From: Mycolicibacterium sphagni
GTDB taxonomy: Bacteria > Actinomycetota > Actinomycetes > Mycobacteriales > Mycobacteriaceae
DNA length: 40,167 nt
Assembly: GCF_002250655.1 (NCBI RefSeq)
Contig: NZ_NOZR01000038.1
Coordinates: 1 to 40,167, forward strand
Direction of reading: 5' to 3'
Shown: positions 24,151-32,323 of the stretch, piece by piece
Layout: each line of letters begins with the position of its first letter
How positions within the stretch are numbered: the first letter of the stretch is position 1
The notes under the pieces: generated by a model
Told to the model about the DNA's origin: nothing
The model's input: the letters and a program-made list of their open reading frames with translations, nothing else
Database searches by the model: none
Position numbers and translations under genes: made by a program

Positions 24151-24714
24151 ATGAACGGCTTGTCGCGGCCGCGCGATGAGCTCGAGACATTGCTGGGTCG
24201 GGTAGCGCGACAGGACGCTGACGCATTCGCCACGTTCTACGACCTGACCAAGGCGCGGGTGTACGGGCTGGTGCTGCGGATTCTGCGTGATGCTGGCTAT
24301 AGCCAGGAAACCACCCAGGAGGTCTTCGTTCACGTGTGGCGCAATGCCGCCAAGTACGACCCGTCGGCCGGATCAGCGATGGCCTGGCTGATGACGGTCG
24401 CCCACGGGCGGGCTGTCGAGCGGGTGCGGTCCGAAGAAGCTGGGCGTCGGCGCGAGGATCGCTACGGTGCGGCCACCGTCGATCGCCCCGCCGACGACGT
24501 CGCCGACGCGGTCATCGGGGGAGAGGACCGCCGCCGGGTCGCCGATTGCCTTGGCTCGCTTACCGATGTCCAGCGGGAGTGTATTGAGCTGGCTTACTAC
24601 CGTGGATTGACCTACCCGGAGGTATCGGCTCGGCTTTCGGCCAACCTGTCGACCGTCAAGTCGCGGATCCGAGATGCGTTGCGGGGCCTTCGCAACTGTC
24701 TGGCGGCGTCATGA
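24151..24714 (+). CDS. sigK: ECF RNA polymerase sigma factor SigK
   Basis: A 187-residue ECF sigma factor from this start. Region 2 covers AFATFYDLTKARVYGLVLRILRDAGYSQETTQEVFVHVW, and region 4 covers LTDVQRECIELAYYRGLTYPEVSARLSANLSTVKSRIRDALRGL. The identification as SigK rests on these sequences and on the adjacent rskA plus UfaA1-type operon, the same gene set as the M. tuberculosis sigK locus. It transcribes redox- and envelope-related genes when released from RskA. The start is uncertain: 24151 matches the usual SigK N-terminus and 24139 is close by. However, an in-frame ATG at 24022 lies 7 nt from the promoter -10 and would add 43 residues. The stop overlaps rskA (ATGA). Confidence 0.9.
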   Translation: MNGLSRPRDELETLLGRVARQDADAFATFYDLTKARVYGLVLRILRDAGYSQETTQEVFVHVWRNAAKYDPSAGSAMAWLMTVAHGRAVERVRSEEAGRRREDRYGAATVDRPADDVADAVIGGEDRRRVADCLGSLTDVQRECIELAYYRGLTYPEVSARLSANLSTVKSRIRDALRGLRNCLAAS

Positions 24715-25415
24715 CGGGCCCGGCGGATTTCGAGCTGATGGAGCTCGCAGCGGTATATGCCCTTGGAGCCGTCGACGATGAGCAGCGCGCCGAAATCGAA
24801 CGCAGTCTCGACGCCGCACCTGCGGCGGTGGCGCAGGCCTTCCGCGACGAGGTTCGTGAATGCCGCGAAACGATGGCCCTGGTGTCCGCCGGCACCGCCG
24901 CCGAGCCTCCGCCCGAGCTGCGCGACCGGATCCTGGCCGCTGCGGCAGCAGAGGCCGGCTCGCCCCGGCGTCACTGGCGCAGGCCGCTCATCGCCGCTGC
25001 CGCGGTGCTTGTCATCGGGCTCGGGGTGCTCGGCACGGTCGTCGTATTGCGCCCCCCGAGCGCACCGACACCGACTGCCGCGCGCGTGCTCGAGGCCGCG
25101 GATGTGCGAACCGCGGCCGCCGCCATTCCGTCTGGGGGCGTGGCGACGCTCGTCTACTCGCGCGATACCAATGCCGGGGTGCTGGTGATGAACAATGTCG
25201 CCCCGCCCCCGCCGGGTTCGGTGTATCAGATGTGGTTGCTCGACGGCGGGACCCCGCGATCGGCAGGCACGATGAGTACCGCTGCGGTGCGGCCGTCGAC
25301 GACGGCTGTGCTCACCGATCTCGGCAACACCAACGCACTGGCGTTCACCGTCGAGCCCGGGCAAGGGTCGGCACAACCCACGGGACAGATCTTCGCCAAG
25401 TTGTCGCTGACCTGA
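24711..25415 (+). CDS. rskA: Anti-sigma-K factor RskA
   Basis: A 234-residue membrane anti-sigma factor. The N-terminal cytoplasmic domain (about 1-85, MELAAVYALGAVDDEQRAEIE) has the anti-sigma helical layout but no HxxxCxxC zinc motif. One membrane span follows at about 93-113. The extracytoplasmic RskA domain ends with VYQMWLLDGGTPRSAGTM and AFTVEPGQGS. It holds SigK inactive at the membrane. In M. tuberculosis the homologue is cut by regulated intramembrane proteolysis through Rip1, releasing SigK. Its ATG overlaps the sigK stop, so the two are made in step. Identification is firm from domain order and neighbour. Confidence 0.92.
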   Translation: MTGPADFELMELAAVYALGAVDDEQRAEIERSLDAAPAAVAQAFRDEVRECRETMALVSAGTAAEPPPELRDRILAAAAAEAGSPRRHWRRPLIAAAAVLVIGLGVLGTVVVLRPPSAPTPTAARVLEAADVRTAAAAIPSGGVATLVYSRDTNAGVLVMNNVAPPPPGSVYQMWLLDGGTPRSAGTMSTAAVRPSTTAVLTDLGNTNALAFTVEPGQGSAQPTGQIFAKLSLT

Positions 25416-25442
25416 TCCGACCGAGGCGTCGTCTCGCCGTAC

Positions 25443-25469
25443 CCATCCGCCGAGCCAGCGGTGGCGAAT
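25443..25469 (+). promoter_or_regulatory. SigK-type promoter of the extra methyltransferase
   Basis: CCATCC (25443-25448), 15 nt, then GCGAAT (25464-25469), the same form and spacing as the sigK promoter. The GTG start of the methyltransferase at 25477 lies 7 nt beyond the -10, so the mRNA would be leaderless or nearly so. Confidence 0.65.
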
Positions 25470-25476
25470 ACCGAAG

Positions 25477-26745
25477 GTGAACATCGCGCAGCGCCTCGAG
25501 GCACTCGTCGGCACGACTCTGGAGATGGAACTGCCGGTCCGCATCCGCGCTTGGGACGGTAGCGAGGCGGGTCCAGAGGGCCCTGTGCTGGTCATCCGGT
25601 CACGGCGTGCGCTGCGCCGGTTGGTGTGGGCACCAGGCGAACTCGGTCTTGCGCGAGCCTATGTGACGGGCGACTTCGACGTGGAAGGCGACCTGGCTCA
25701 AGGCCTGCGCCAAGCGTGGCGCCGACCCGACGGCGTTGCGCCTGGTGCCCGAAGCCGGACGGTGCGCAGACTAGCGCCCGGACTACGGCTGGCAGCGAGG
25801 CTCGGGGCGCTGGGCCCGCCACCGCCGCCGCCACGCACCGAAGCGCGCCTGACGGGGCGTCGACACAGCACACGGCGCGACCGGGCGGCGATCGCACACC
25901 ACTACGATCTGTCCAACGGCTTCTACCGCTTGCTTCTCGACGGCCACATGGCCTACTCGTCGGCATACTTCACCGACGATCGGCAGACGCTGCAGGAGGC
26001 ACAGACCGCCAAACTCGACCTCATCTGTCGCAAGCTCGGTCTTGCCGAGGGCATGCGACTGCTTGATGTCGGTTGTGGCTGGGGTTCCTTGGTCCTGTTC
26101 GCTGCGGAGCACTATGGGGTGCACGCCACGGGCATCACCTTGTCGGCGCGCCAACGCGATTTCGCGGTCGCCAGGGTAGCGGACCGCGGACTGGGTGATC
26201 GGGTCAGCGTGGTCTTGCAGGACTACCGCGAATTCGCCGGCACACCTGAATCATTCGACGCGGTGGCCTCGGTGGAAATGGGTGAGCATGTCGGTGAGGA
26301 GCACTATCGCACATACACCGCGATGCTCTATCGCTCGCTCAAACCCACGGGCCGGTTGTTATTGCAACAGATGTCGCGGCGGGCAGACGCCGCCCCCGGT
26401 GGCGGAGCGTTCATCGAGTCCTACATCGCCCCTGATATGCATATGCGGCCGGTCGGGGAAACCCTGAATCATCTGCAGGACACCGGGTTCGAGGTGCGCG
26501 ACGTCGAGGCGATGCGCGAACACTACGTCCGCACCGTAACGTGCTGGATCGAAACGTTCGAGCGCCGCTACGAGCAGTTTGTCGCGCTGGCCGGCGAGGA
26601 GGTGGCCAGAGTCTGGCGGCTGTATCTGGTCGGCGGCCGGCTCGCCTTCGAGCAGGGGCGCATGGGCGTGGACCAGATTCTCGCCGTCAAGCCCGACGCT
26701 CGGGGAGACGCCGGCATGCCGTGGGGGCGGCCCTGGTCGATGTAG
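25477..26745 (+). CDS. Cyclopropane-synthase-family fatty acid methyltransferase (extra copy)
   Basis: A 422-residue SAM-dependent methyltransferase of the Cfa family. A roughly 140-residue N-terminal lipid-binding domain is followed by AIAHHYDLSNGFYRLLLDGHMAYSSAYF, SAM motif I LLDVGCGWGS and the acceptor-side segment SVEMGEHVGEEHYRTY. The later stretch FIESYIAPDMHMRPVGETL differs from the YIFPGGLLPS of its neighbour at 27534-28808. That form resembles the group of methyltransferases that make 10-methyl (tuberculostearic-type) fatty acids, a hedged assignment. It uses SAM to methylate or cyclopropanate an unsaturated acyl chain in membrane lipid. It has its own SigK-type promoter and ends 6 bp from the convergent DUF1295 gene. 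Confidence 0.88.
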   Translation: MNIAQRLEALVGTTLEMELPVRIRAWDGSEAGPEGPVLVIRSRRALRRLVWAPGELGLARAYVTGDFDVEGDLAQGLRQAWRRPDGVAPGARSRTVRRLAPGLRLAARLGALGPPPPPPRTEARLTGRRHSTRRDRAAIAHHYDLSNGFYRLLLDGHMAYSSAYFTDDRQTLQEAQTAKLDLICRKLGLAEGMRLLDVGCGWGSLVLFAAEHYGVHATGITLSARQRDFAVARVADRGLGDRVSVVLQDYREFAGTPESFDAVASVEMGEHVGEEHYRTYTAMLYRSLKPTGRLLLQQMSRRADAAPGGGAFIESYIAPDMHMRPVGETLNHLQDTGFEVRDVEAMREHYVRTVTCWIETFERRYEQFVALAGEEVARVWRLYLVGGRLAFEQGRMGVDQILAVKPDARGDAGMPWGRPWSM

Positions 26746-26751
26746 GCTTCG

Positions 26752-27537
26752 TCACCGAGTGTGTGACCGCGGTGGCAGCGGTACAAAATATGATGTCCGC
26801 GAGCAGTATTCGCGAAATCCGGGCCGGTCTTTCATATACCTTTCGGTCAGCCTCGCCCCGGTGACCTGCACCAGGAAGTAGGTCATCACCACCGGGCTGG
26901 CCACGGTCGCCAGGGAAATCCACCCTGCGATGCTCACCAGCCACAGCCCCCACCAGACGCAGGCGTCCCCGAAATAGTTTGGGTGTCGCGTCCAGCTCCA
27001 CAGGCCACGGTCCATGATCGCGCCCTTGTTCGCGGGGTCGCGCTTGAACACCCGCAACTGGTGATCGCCCACGGCTTCACACGTCAGGCCGGCCAGCCAC
27101 ACCGCCGCGCCGATACCGGTCACCACATTCAGAGCCGCCGGAGCGGGGCCCAGTGTCGCCGACAGCATCAGGGGCAACGCAACAACGAGTGTCGCGACAG
27201 CCTGGGTGCCAAAGATCCGCCGGATCACGTTGCCCGGTGCGAGGTTTCCGCCCAACAGGTCGCGGTAGCGGGGATCCTCGCCATGACCTTTGGTCTTGAC
27301 ATACATGTGCCAGGCCAGTCGCAAGCCCCACAACGAGGTCAGTGCCAGCAACAGCAGGCGGCGAAAAAGGTCTCCGCTGCCAAGAGTCGCGGCGACGGCG
27401 GCGATCGCCACAAATCCAAGACCCCAGGTGATGTCGACGATGTTGTAGCGTCCGATCCGTCGCGCGATCAGGAACGTCACGCCGTGCACCACGAGGACGG
27501 CGGCCACCGAGGCTGTTGCAACGATGAGAAAATTCAC
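26752..27537 (-). CDS. DUF1295 membrane protein (steroid 5-alpha-reductase-like)
   Basis: A 261-residue polytopic membrane protein with about six or seven spans. The C-terminal half has the family signature GLWSWTRHPNYFGDACVWWGLWL and the ERYMKDRPGFREYCSRTSYF ending, as in DUF1295 and steroid 5-alpha-reductase/ICMT-like enzymes that bind NADPH and reduce lipid double bonds. The start chosen is the GTG at 27537, overlapping the upstream methyltransferase stop; an in-frame codon at 27567 would extend it by ten residues. It is the last gene of the SigK-controlled operon and corresponds by order to Rv0446c. A role in reducing a modified fatty acid intermediate is inferred. Confidence 0.85.
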   Translation of the reverse strand: MNFLIVATASVAAVLVVHGVTFLIARRIGRYNIVDITWGLGFVAIAAVAATLGSGDLFRRLLLLALTSLWGLRLAWHMYVKTKGHGEDPRYRDLLGGNLAPGNVIRRIFGTQAVATLVVALPLMLSATLGPAPAALNVVTGIGAAVWLAGLTCEAVGDHQLRVFKRDPANKGAIMDRGLWSWTRHPNYFGDACVWWGLWLVSIAGWISLATVASPVVMTYFLVQVTGARLTERYMKDRPGFREYCSRTSYFVPLPPRSHTR

Positions 27538-28808
27538 TGTCCGGCTCCGGTTGGGGCAAATGTCCATTGGTAAACGTCAAGATATCCTGACCGAAAGCCG
27601 GCTTCCGAGTAGGCCAGATAGAGGTTCCACATGCGGGCAAAGACCGCGTCGAACCCCAACGTGTCCAAGGCATCTCGCCGTTCGTTGAACCGCTGGCGCC
27701 ACAATCGCAGGGTTTCTGCGTAGTGATCGCGCAATGACATCATGTCGACGGTGCGCAGCCGGGTCTGATTTTCGGTGATCTGGACGATAGCTTGTGTGGA
27801 CGGCAGTAGTCCGCCGGGAAAGATGTACTTCTGGATCCAGGTATGGGTGTTGCGACTGGCCAGCATCCGATCGTGCGGCATGGTGATCGCCTGGATCGCG
27901 ACACGTCCGCCAGGGACGACGAAATCGTCCAGAGCACGGAAATACCCGGGCCACAATGCGTACCCGACTGCCTCGACCATCTCCACTGACACCACCGCGT
28001 CGTAGCGTCCCTCCAGCTCGCGGTAGTCGGTCAGGTCGATGCGGACGCGATCGGACAGTCCTGCGGCTGCGACCCGTCGCAACGCATGATGGCGCTGCTC
28101 GGCTGACAGCGTCACCGAGCGGACTGTCGCACCCCGGGCCGCAGCTCGAACGCACAATTCGCCCCAGCCAGTGCCGATTTCGAGGACCCGGCTTCCCGGG
28201 CCGACCTTGGCCGTATCGAGCAATCGGTCGATCTTGCGCCGCTGCGCATCGGCAAGGTGGTCACTCGACGCGGGCAAATGATCGAACAGCGCACATGAAT
28301 ACGTCATGGTCTCGTCGAGAAACTCGGCGAACATCGCATTGGACAAGTCGTAATGCGCAGCGACATTGCGCCTGGCCTGCTCCGGGCTATTGCGAGCCGA
28401 CTGGGGCTGGCGGCTCAACAGGATCGGTCGCAGCCACTGCAACCCGCGCGGTACCAGCTCCGCGACCCCTGTCGCCAGCACGGTCAGCGCCCCTGCCAGA
28501 TCGGCGCAATCCCACTCGCCGGCCATGTAGGACTCGCCGAAGCCGATCAACCCGCTTGCGCCGACCCGTCGGGCAAGCCGATCTGGCTGGTGCAGAATCA
28601 AACTCGGCAACGACGGATCCGCGGCACCGACCACCGAACCGTCGGGGTAACACAACCGCAGCGGGAGCGCCGCCACGGCGCCGCGCAACAGCCGGTCGGC
28701 CACCGCAGCCGAGACCGCCGCGAATGGTCCACGGGGCACGCGCGCCACGCTGGCCCAACGGGTGTCGTCAACCGTTCCGGCGGAGCTCGGAGCGGACTCG
28801 ATGGTCAT
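27534..28808 (-). CDS. ufaA1: UfaA1-like cyclopropane/methyl fatty acid synthase
   Basis: A 424-residue Cfa-family methyltransferase. The N-terminal lipid-binding part contains GLIGFGESYMAGEWDCADLAGAL. NVAAHYDLSNAMFAEFLDETMTYSCALF follows, with SAM motif I VLEIGTGWGELCVRAAARG, SVEMVEAVGYALW and WIQKYIFPGGLLPS. Motif I has ExGTGWG where classical Cfa has DxGCGWG, as is usual in this UfaA1/COG2230 branch. Its gene order (FAD oxidoreductase, DUF1365, this gene, DUF1295, beside sigK) matches Rv0447c, hence the symbol. It methylates unsaturated acyl chains using SAM; the exact product is unsettled. The start at 28808 overlaps the DUF1365 stop (ATGA). A longer frame running upstream is not used. 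Confidence 0.9.
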   Translation of the reverse strand: MTIESAPSSAGTVDDTRWASVARVPRGPFAAVSAAVADRLLRGAVAALPLRLCYPDGSVVGAADPSLPSLILHQPDRLARRVGASGLIGFGESYMAGEWDCADLAGALTVLATGVAELVPRGLQWLRPILLSRQPQSARNSPEQARRNVAAHYDLSNAMFAEFLDETMTYSCALFDHLPASSDHLADAQRRKIDRLLDTAKVGPGSRVLEIGTGWGELCVRAAARGATVRSVTLSAEQRHHALRRVAAAGLSDRVRIDLTDYRELEGRYDAVVSVEMVEAVGYALWPGYFRALDDFVVPGGRVAIQAITMPHDRMLASRNTHTWIQKYIFPGGLLPSTQAIVQITENQTRLRTVDMMSLRDHYAETLRLWRQRFNERRDALDTLGFDAVFARMWNLYLAYSEAGFRSGYLDVYQWTFAPTGAGQ

Positions 28809-29524
28809 CGCAGGCCCGCCTTCTCGTGGCGCGGCACCACCGGAACTTTGCGCAGCCACAGCGCAATCCCGTGTCGCCGGATGGCCACTGCCGCCACCAG
28901 CGGGGCCAACGGAGCGACGACTTGTAGTCGCAGCAGTTGGGCAGCGCTCACCGGCAGTCGATCGCCTCGCATCGCCGCCACGAACGGCGGCTGATCGTTG
29001 CGTAACAAGGTGATCGTCACCTCCAGGGTCTCGGCCGGGAGCGGTGCGGTGATCAGATAGCGGCCTGACACGTCGTTGAACGGCGATACGTAAAAGGCCT
29101 TGGCCACCGTCGCGAGCCTGCCATCGCCGCTCAAGACATAGGCGTGGCGGCCGCCATACGTGTTGTGCACCTCGGCAATCACATGCCGCACCGTGCCGCC
29201 GGCATCGTGGCACCAGTACAGGCTCAGCGGGTTGAACACATAGCCGAGTACGCGGGCCTGCAGCAACGCCGTCACAGTGCCGCCACTCACGTCCAGTCCG
29301 TGGCCGCTCAGTACGGCGTCGACGCGATCGCGCAGCGAGTCCCCAGGCTTACCCGCAAGGTGGTCGCGGGCATCGAACCGTGCGAACGGACGCAACCAGC
29401 GCGGCAGCGTTGGGAGATCGTCGATATCGACGTACCAGCAGTAGCTTCGGTGCCGAAAGGCATATTCCACCGGCGCGGCTCGGCGATGCGCGATGCGAGT
29501 CCGATACAGCGCGGGGCTCAGCAT
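28805..29524 (-). CDS. DUF1365 protein (Rv0448c-like)
   Basis: A 239-residue protein of the DUF1365 family. Recognisable stretches are LYRTRIAHRRAAPVEYAFRH and RVLGYVFNPLSLYWCHD, then VIAEVHNTYGGRHAYVL and KAFYVSPFNDVSGRY. The family is always found beside Cfa-type methyltransferases and FAD amine-oxidase-like proteins, but no biochemical role is established. It may be cytosolic or membrane-associated; no clear span is seen except a hydrophobic stretch near the C-terminus. It overlaps the upstream FAD gene by 7 nt and the downstream methyltransferase by 4 nt, so the operon is translationally coupled. Confidence 0.85.
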   Translation of the reverse strand: MLSPALYRTRIAHRRAAPVEYAFRHRSYCWYVDIDDLPTLPRWLRPFARFDARDHLAGKPGDSLRDRVDAVLSGHGLDVSGGTVTALLQARVLGYVFNPLSLYWCHDAGGTVRHVIAEVHNTYGGRHAYVLSGDGRLATVAKAFYVSPFNDVSGRYLITAPLPAETLEVTITLLRNDQPPFVAAMRGDRLPVSAAQLLRLQVVAPLAPLVAAVAIRRHGIALWLRKVPVVPRHEKAGLR

Positions 29525-30831
29525 GCGACGTCCTCGAGGCGATGGTCACCTTCGTCCGCGGGCCACGCGGCGCCCAGGCGGCGGGCCGCTTGCAGCCCCG
29601 ACGCGGCGCCGTCCTCGTGGAACCCCCACCCGTGATAGGCGCCGGCGAAGACTACGCGGGTATCGCCGAGGGTGGGTAGAAGATCCACGGCGGCAACTGA
29701 TTCCGGTGTATAGAGCGGATGATGATAGGTCATCTCCGCCAACACTTGGGTCGGGTCTATGTGGTGCCTATCGCCGAGGGTGACCAGGAAGCGTCGCGGT
29801 CCGGCAAGGCTCATCAGCCGGCTGACGTCGTAGGTGACCACCACGTCGTCGTGGTCGGGGGTCGCGAGATAGTTCCACGATGCGCGGGCTCGACGCCGCC
29901 GAGGCAACACCGATTCGTCGGTGTGCAGCCGGGCGTGGTTGGTGCTGTAAGGGATCGCCTCCAACACTCGGCGCTCGGCGTCTGTGGGACCCACCAGCAT
30001 CAGCAGCGCCTGGTCGGGATGCGTTGCGATCACCGCCGCGTCGAAGTGTCGCGGGGTCAGGCAACCCGCCGTCAGCTCGACGCCGTCGTGGGTGCGTTCA
30101 ACGGCATGCACGGGGGTACCTGCGTGCACCTCGTCGATGTGCTCCAGCATCCTGGCGACATAGGTGGCCGAACCACCCTGGACTGTGCGCCATTTCGGCG
30201 AACCGGACACCGACAACATCCCGTGATGGTCCAGGAAGACGAAGAGGTAACGGGCGGGGTAGGACATTGCCGCGCCGGGCGCGCACGACCACACGGCGGC
30301 CACCAGCGGTGTCATGAAATAGGTCATGAAGAACGGTGAGAAAGCGTGCCGGCCCAAGAAGGCACCGAGCGTTTCGAGGGTGTTTGTCGGTTCGCTGGCC
30401 AACAACGCGGTGGCGGCGCGGTGAAACCGTTTGACCTCCGCGAGCATGCGCAGATACTGCGGGCGCGCCAACAACGCGAACGACGGGAACAATCCGCCGA
30501 TGCCGCGTGCACCGGCGTACTCGAGCCCGACTCCGTCCGCGCGCACCGACATCGACATCTCGGTTTCGCGGGTGGCGATGCCCAGTTCGTCGAACAGGCG
30601 GCACAACGTCGGGTAAGTGCGATCGTTGTGCACCAGAAACGCGGAGTCCACAGCGACCTTCTGACCGTCACCGCCGTCGACGAAATGGGTGTGCGCATGC
30701 CCGCCCAGACGGTCGTCAGCCTCGAACAACGTCACCCGATCGCGCTGCGCCAGCACGTAGGCAGCGGTCAGACCTGCGACTCCACTACCCACGACGGCGA
30801 TTGATCGCCGACCACCAACGCCATGCCTCAT
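29518..30831 (-). CDS. FAD-dependent amine-oxidase-like oxidoreductase (Rv0449c-like)
   Basis: A 437-residue flavoprotein. The N-terminal Rossmann motif is IAVVGSGVAGLTAAYVLA, followed by LFEADDRLGGHAHTH as in NAD(P)/FAD amine-oxidase-type desaturases and isomerases. The C-terminal FAD contact is VVFAGAYHGWGFHEDGAASGLQAA. Homologues sit in the same operon with DUF1365 and Cfa-type enzymes across bacteria and are presumed to act on the modified fatty acyl chain. The start at 30831 is preferred to the upstream in-frame codons because a SigK-type promoter occupies 30840-30866. That makes 30831 a leaderless start and would leave upstream codons untranscribed. It is the first gene of the operon. 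Confidence 0.9.
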   Translation of the reverse strand: MRHGVGGRRSIAVVGSGVAGLTAAYVLAQRDRVTLFEADDRLGGHAHTHFVDGGDGQKVAVDSAFLVHNDRTYPTLCRLFDELGIATRETEMSMSVRADGVGLEYAGARGIGGLFPSFALLARPQYLRMLAEVKRFHRAATALLASEPTNTLETLGAFLGRHAFSPFFMTYFMTPLVAAVWSCAPGAAMSYPARYLFVFLDHHGMLSVSGSPKWRTVQGGSATYVARMLEHIDEVHAGTPVHAVERTHDGVELTAGCLTPRHFDAAVIATHPDQALLMLVGPTDAERRVLEAIPYSTNHARLHTDESVLPRRRRARASWNYLATPDHDDVVVTYDVSRLMSLAGPRRFLVTLGDRHHIDPTQVLAEMTYHHPLYTPESVAAVDLLPTLGDTRVVFAGAYHGWGFHEDGAASGLQAARRLGAAWPADEGDHRLEDVAC

Positions 30832-30839
30832 GCCCCGTG

Positions 30840-30866
30840 ATTCGAGGCCGCGGCGTCGGCGGATGG
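30840..30866 (-). promoter_or_regulatory. SigK-type promoter of the FAD-DUF1365-UfaA1-DUF1295 operon
   Basis: On minus, CCATCC (30866-30861), 15 nt, then TCGAAT (30845-30840). Form and spacing are identical to the two plus-strand copies at sigK and the extra methyltransferase. The ATG at 30831 lies 8 nt past the -10. Confidence 0.7.
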
Positions 30867-30916
30867 GCGGCAAGTCCACCGGATTCTGCACTTCGACACC
30901 TTTACGACGTCGTCGG

Positions 30917-32092
30917 TCAGCTGGCCGATCTCGTGTCTTCCCGAAACGGCAGGCGCGCAAGAGACTTGGCCTGGTTCACCCCGTCCAGCAGGTGGACTCC
31001 CGCGTTGGCCACCGCCGGGATGCCGGCCAATCGGTGGAACAGCCGGCCCTGGCGGTACTCACGACCCCAGATCGACGTGATGCGCTGCTGGTAGTTGGTG
31101 AAGTCATCAGGACCGCCGTTGACCAGCGCTGCCACTGCACACTCACCGGCAGCAAGTCCGGACTGCAACGCTTTGGAGATGCCAGCGCCCGACGCCGGTC
31201 GGGCCGCACCCAGCGCATCGCCGGCGAACAGCACGCCGGGGCGCCAGGGAGGCCAGGCGGTGAAGCCCATCGGCAGCCGCCAGCCCTGCACAGCCTTGGC
31301 CTTGTGCAACTCGTTGATCGCGGGCAGCTCCCACTCGGGAGGCAGGCTAGCGACGAATTCGCCCAGTAGCTGGGTGGCGTTGATCTGCTGCCAGCGCTTG
31401 TAGGTGTTGACGTAACCCAGGCCGACGTTGATGCGGCCCCCGCCCATCGGGAACACCCAGCCGTAACCGGGCAGCTGATCCTTCTGGAACGCCAACTTCA
31501 GATGGATGGCGAGGGAATCGGAGTCCGGACGATTGGCCTGCATCTCGGCGCGAATGGCGATCGCCGAATAGCCGTTGTACCGCGAGGTGAGCTTCAACGC
31601 CCGCTTCACCGGCGAATAGGCGCCGTCGGCGGCGATCACCGCGTCGGCAAGCACTCGCTCGCCGCTCTTGAGCGTCAAGCCCGCCACCCGGCCGTCCTCG
31701 TCCACGACTGGACCGGCAACCTCGGCGGACTGCCTCACCTCGGCTCCGGCGGACCGGGCGTGCTCGAGTAGCAGCGTGTCGAGGTCGCGTCGCGCGATGC
31801 AATATCCATGGTTGGGCATCCCAGGCCGGCGCGGGAACGACAGCTCCCACTGCGACGGGCTGAAAATCGTGACCCCGTCCACCCGGTGGAATTTGGTGAT
31901 CTCGTCGGCCAAGCCCATCTTCTGCACAAGGCTGACCGCGCGGGGAGTCAGGCCGTCCCCACACGGTTTATCGCGAGGGAAGTCAGCCTTGTCGAGCACG
32001 ACCACCCGCGCTCCGGTCTGAACGGCCTGCCACGCCGCGGCCGCCCCGGCCGGACCGCCGCCTGCAATCGCCACGTCATATCGCTGAGTCAT
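30917..32092 (-). CDS. Geranylgeranyl reductase family FAD oxidoreductase (MenJ-like)
   Basis: A 391-residue flavoprotein. FAD motifs are VAIAGGGPAGAAAAWQA at the N-terminus, DFPRDKPCGDGLTPRAV (the PCGDG signature of geranylgeranyl reductases), VIAADGAYSPVKRAL in the middle and GVLFAGDALGAARPASGAGI near 300. Relatives reduce isoprenoid double bonds. In M. tuberculosis MenJ (Rv0561c) saturates one isoprene of menaquinone. This gene is not in a menaquinone cluster, so it may be a paralogue acting on another polyprenyl or lipid chain. The start at 32092 gives the standard MTQRYDVAIAGGG; an extension to 32149 adds only 19 unlikely residues. It lies 50 bp upstream of the SigK-type promoter of the next operon on the same strand. 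Confidence 0.88.
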   Translation of the reverse strand: MTQRYDVAIAGGGPAGAAAAWQAVQTGARVVVLDKADFPRDKPCGDGLTPRAVSLVQKMGLADEITKFHRVDGVTIFSPSQWELSFPRRPGMPNHGYCIARRDLDTLLLEHARSAGAEVRQSAEVAGPVVDEDGRVAGLTLKSGERVLADAVIAADGAYSPVKRALKLTSRYNGYSAIAIRAEMQANRPDSDSLAIHLKLAFQKDQLPGYGWVFPMGGGRINVGLGYVNTYKRWQQINATQLLGEFVASLPPEWELPAINELHKAKAVQGWRLPMGFTAWPPWRPGVLFAGDALGAARPASGAGISKALQSGLAAGECAVAALVNGGPDDFTNYQQRITSIWGREYRQGRLFHRLAGIPAVANAGVHLLDGVNQAKSLARLPFREDTRSAS

Positions 32093-32323
32093 ACGTCCCG
32101 CCTTCGCTCGATTGCCCGACCTCGGACCCGCGGGTGTCACAGGGCGCATGCCATGACATCTCGACCCACGTGCACGCGGGGTCCATATCCGGTATTCGGA
32201 GCTGCGCTCGTTGCGGACGGGTGTGAAGGTGACCTGATCAAAACCGCGACCTCGTGAAACCGATCTCGAAGGTGGTAGTTTGGCGGTTCAGGGAGTTTGC
32301 TGCACGCGGGGTGGAGGCGTGAG

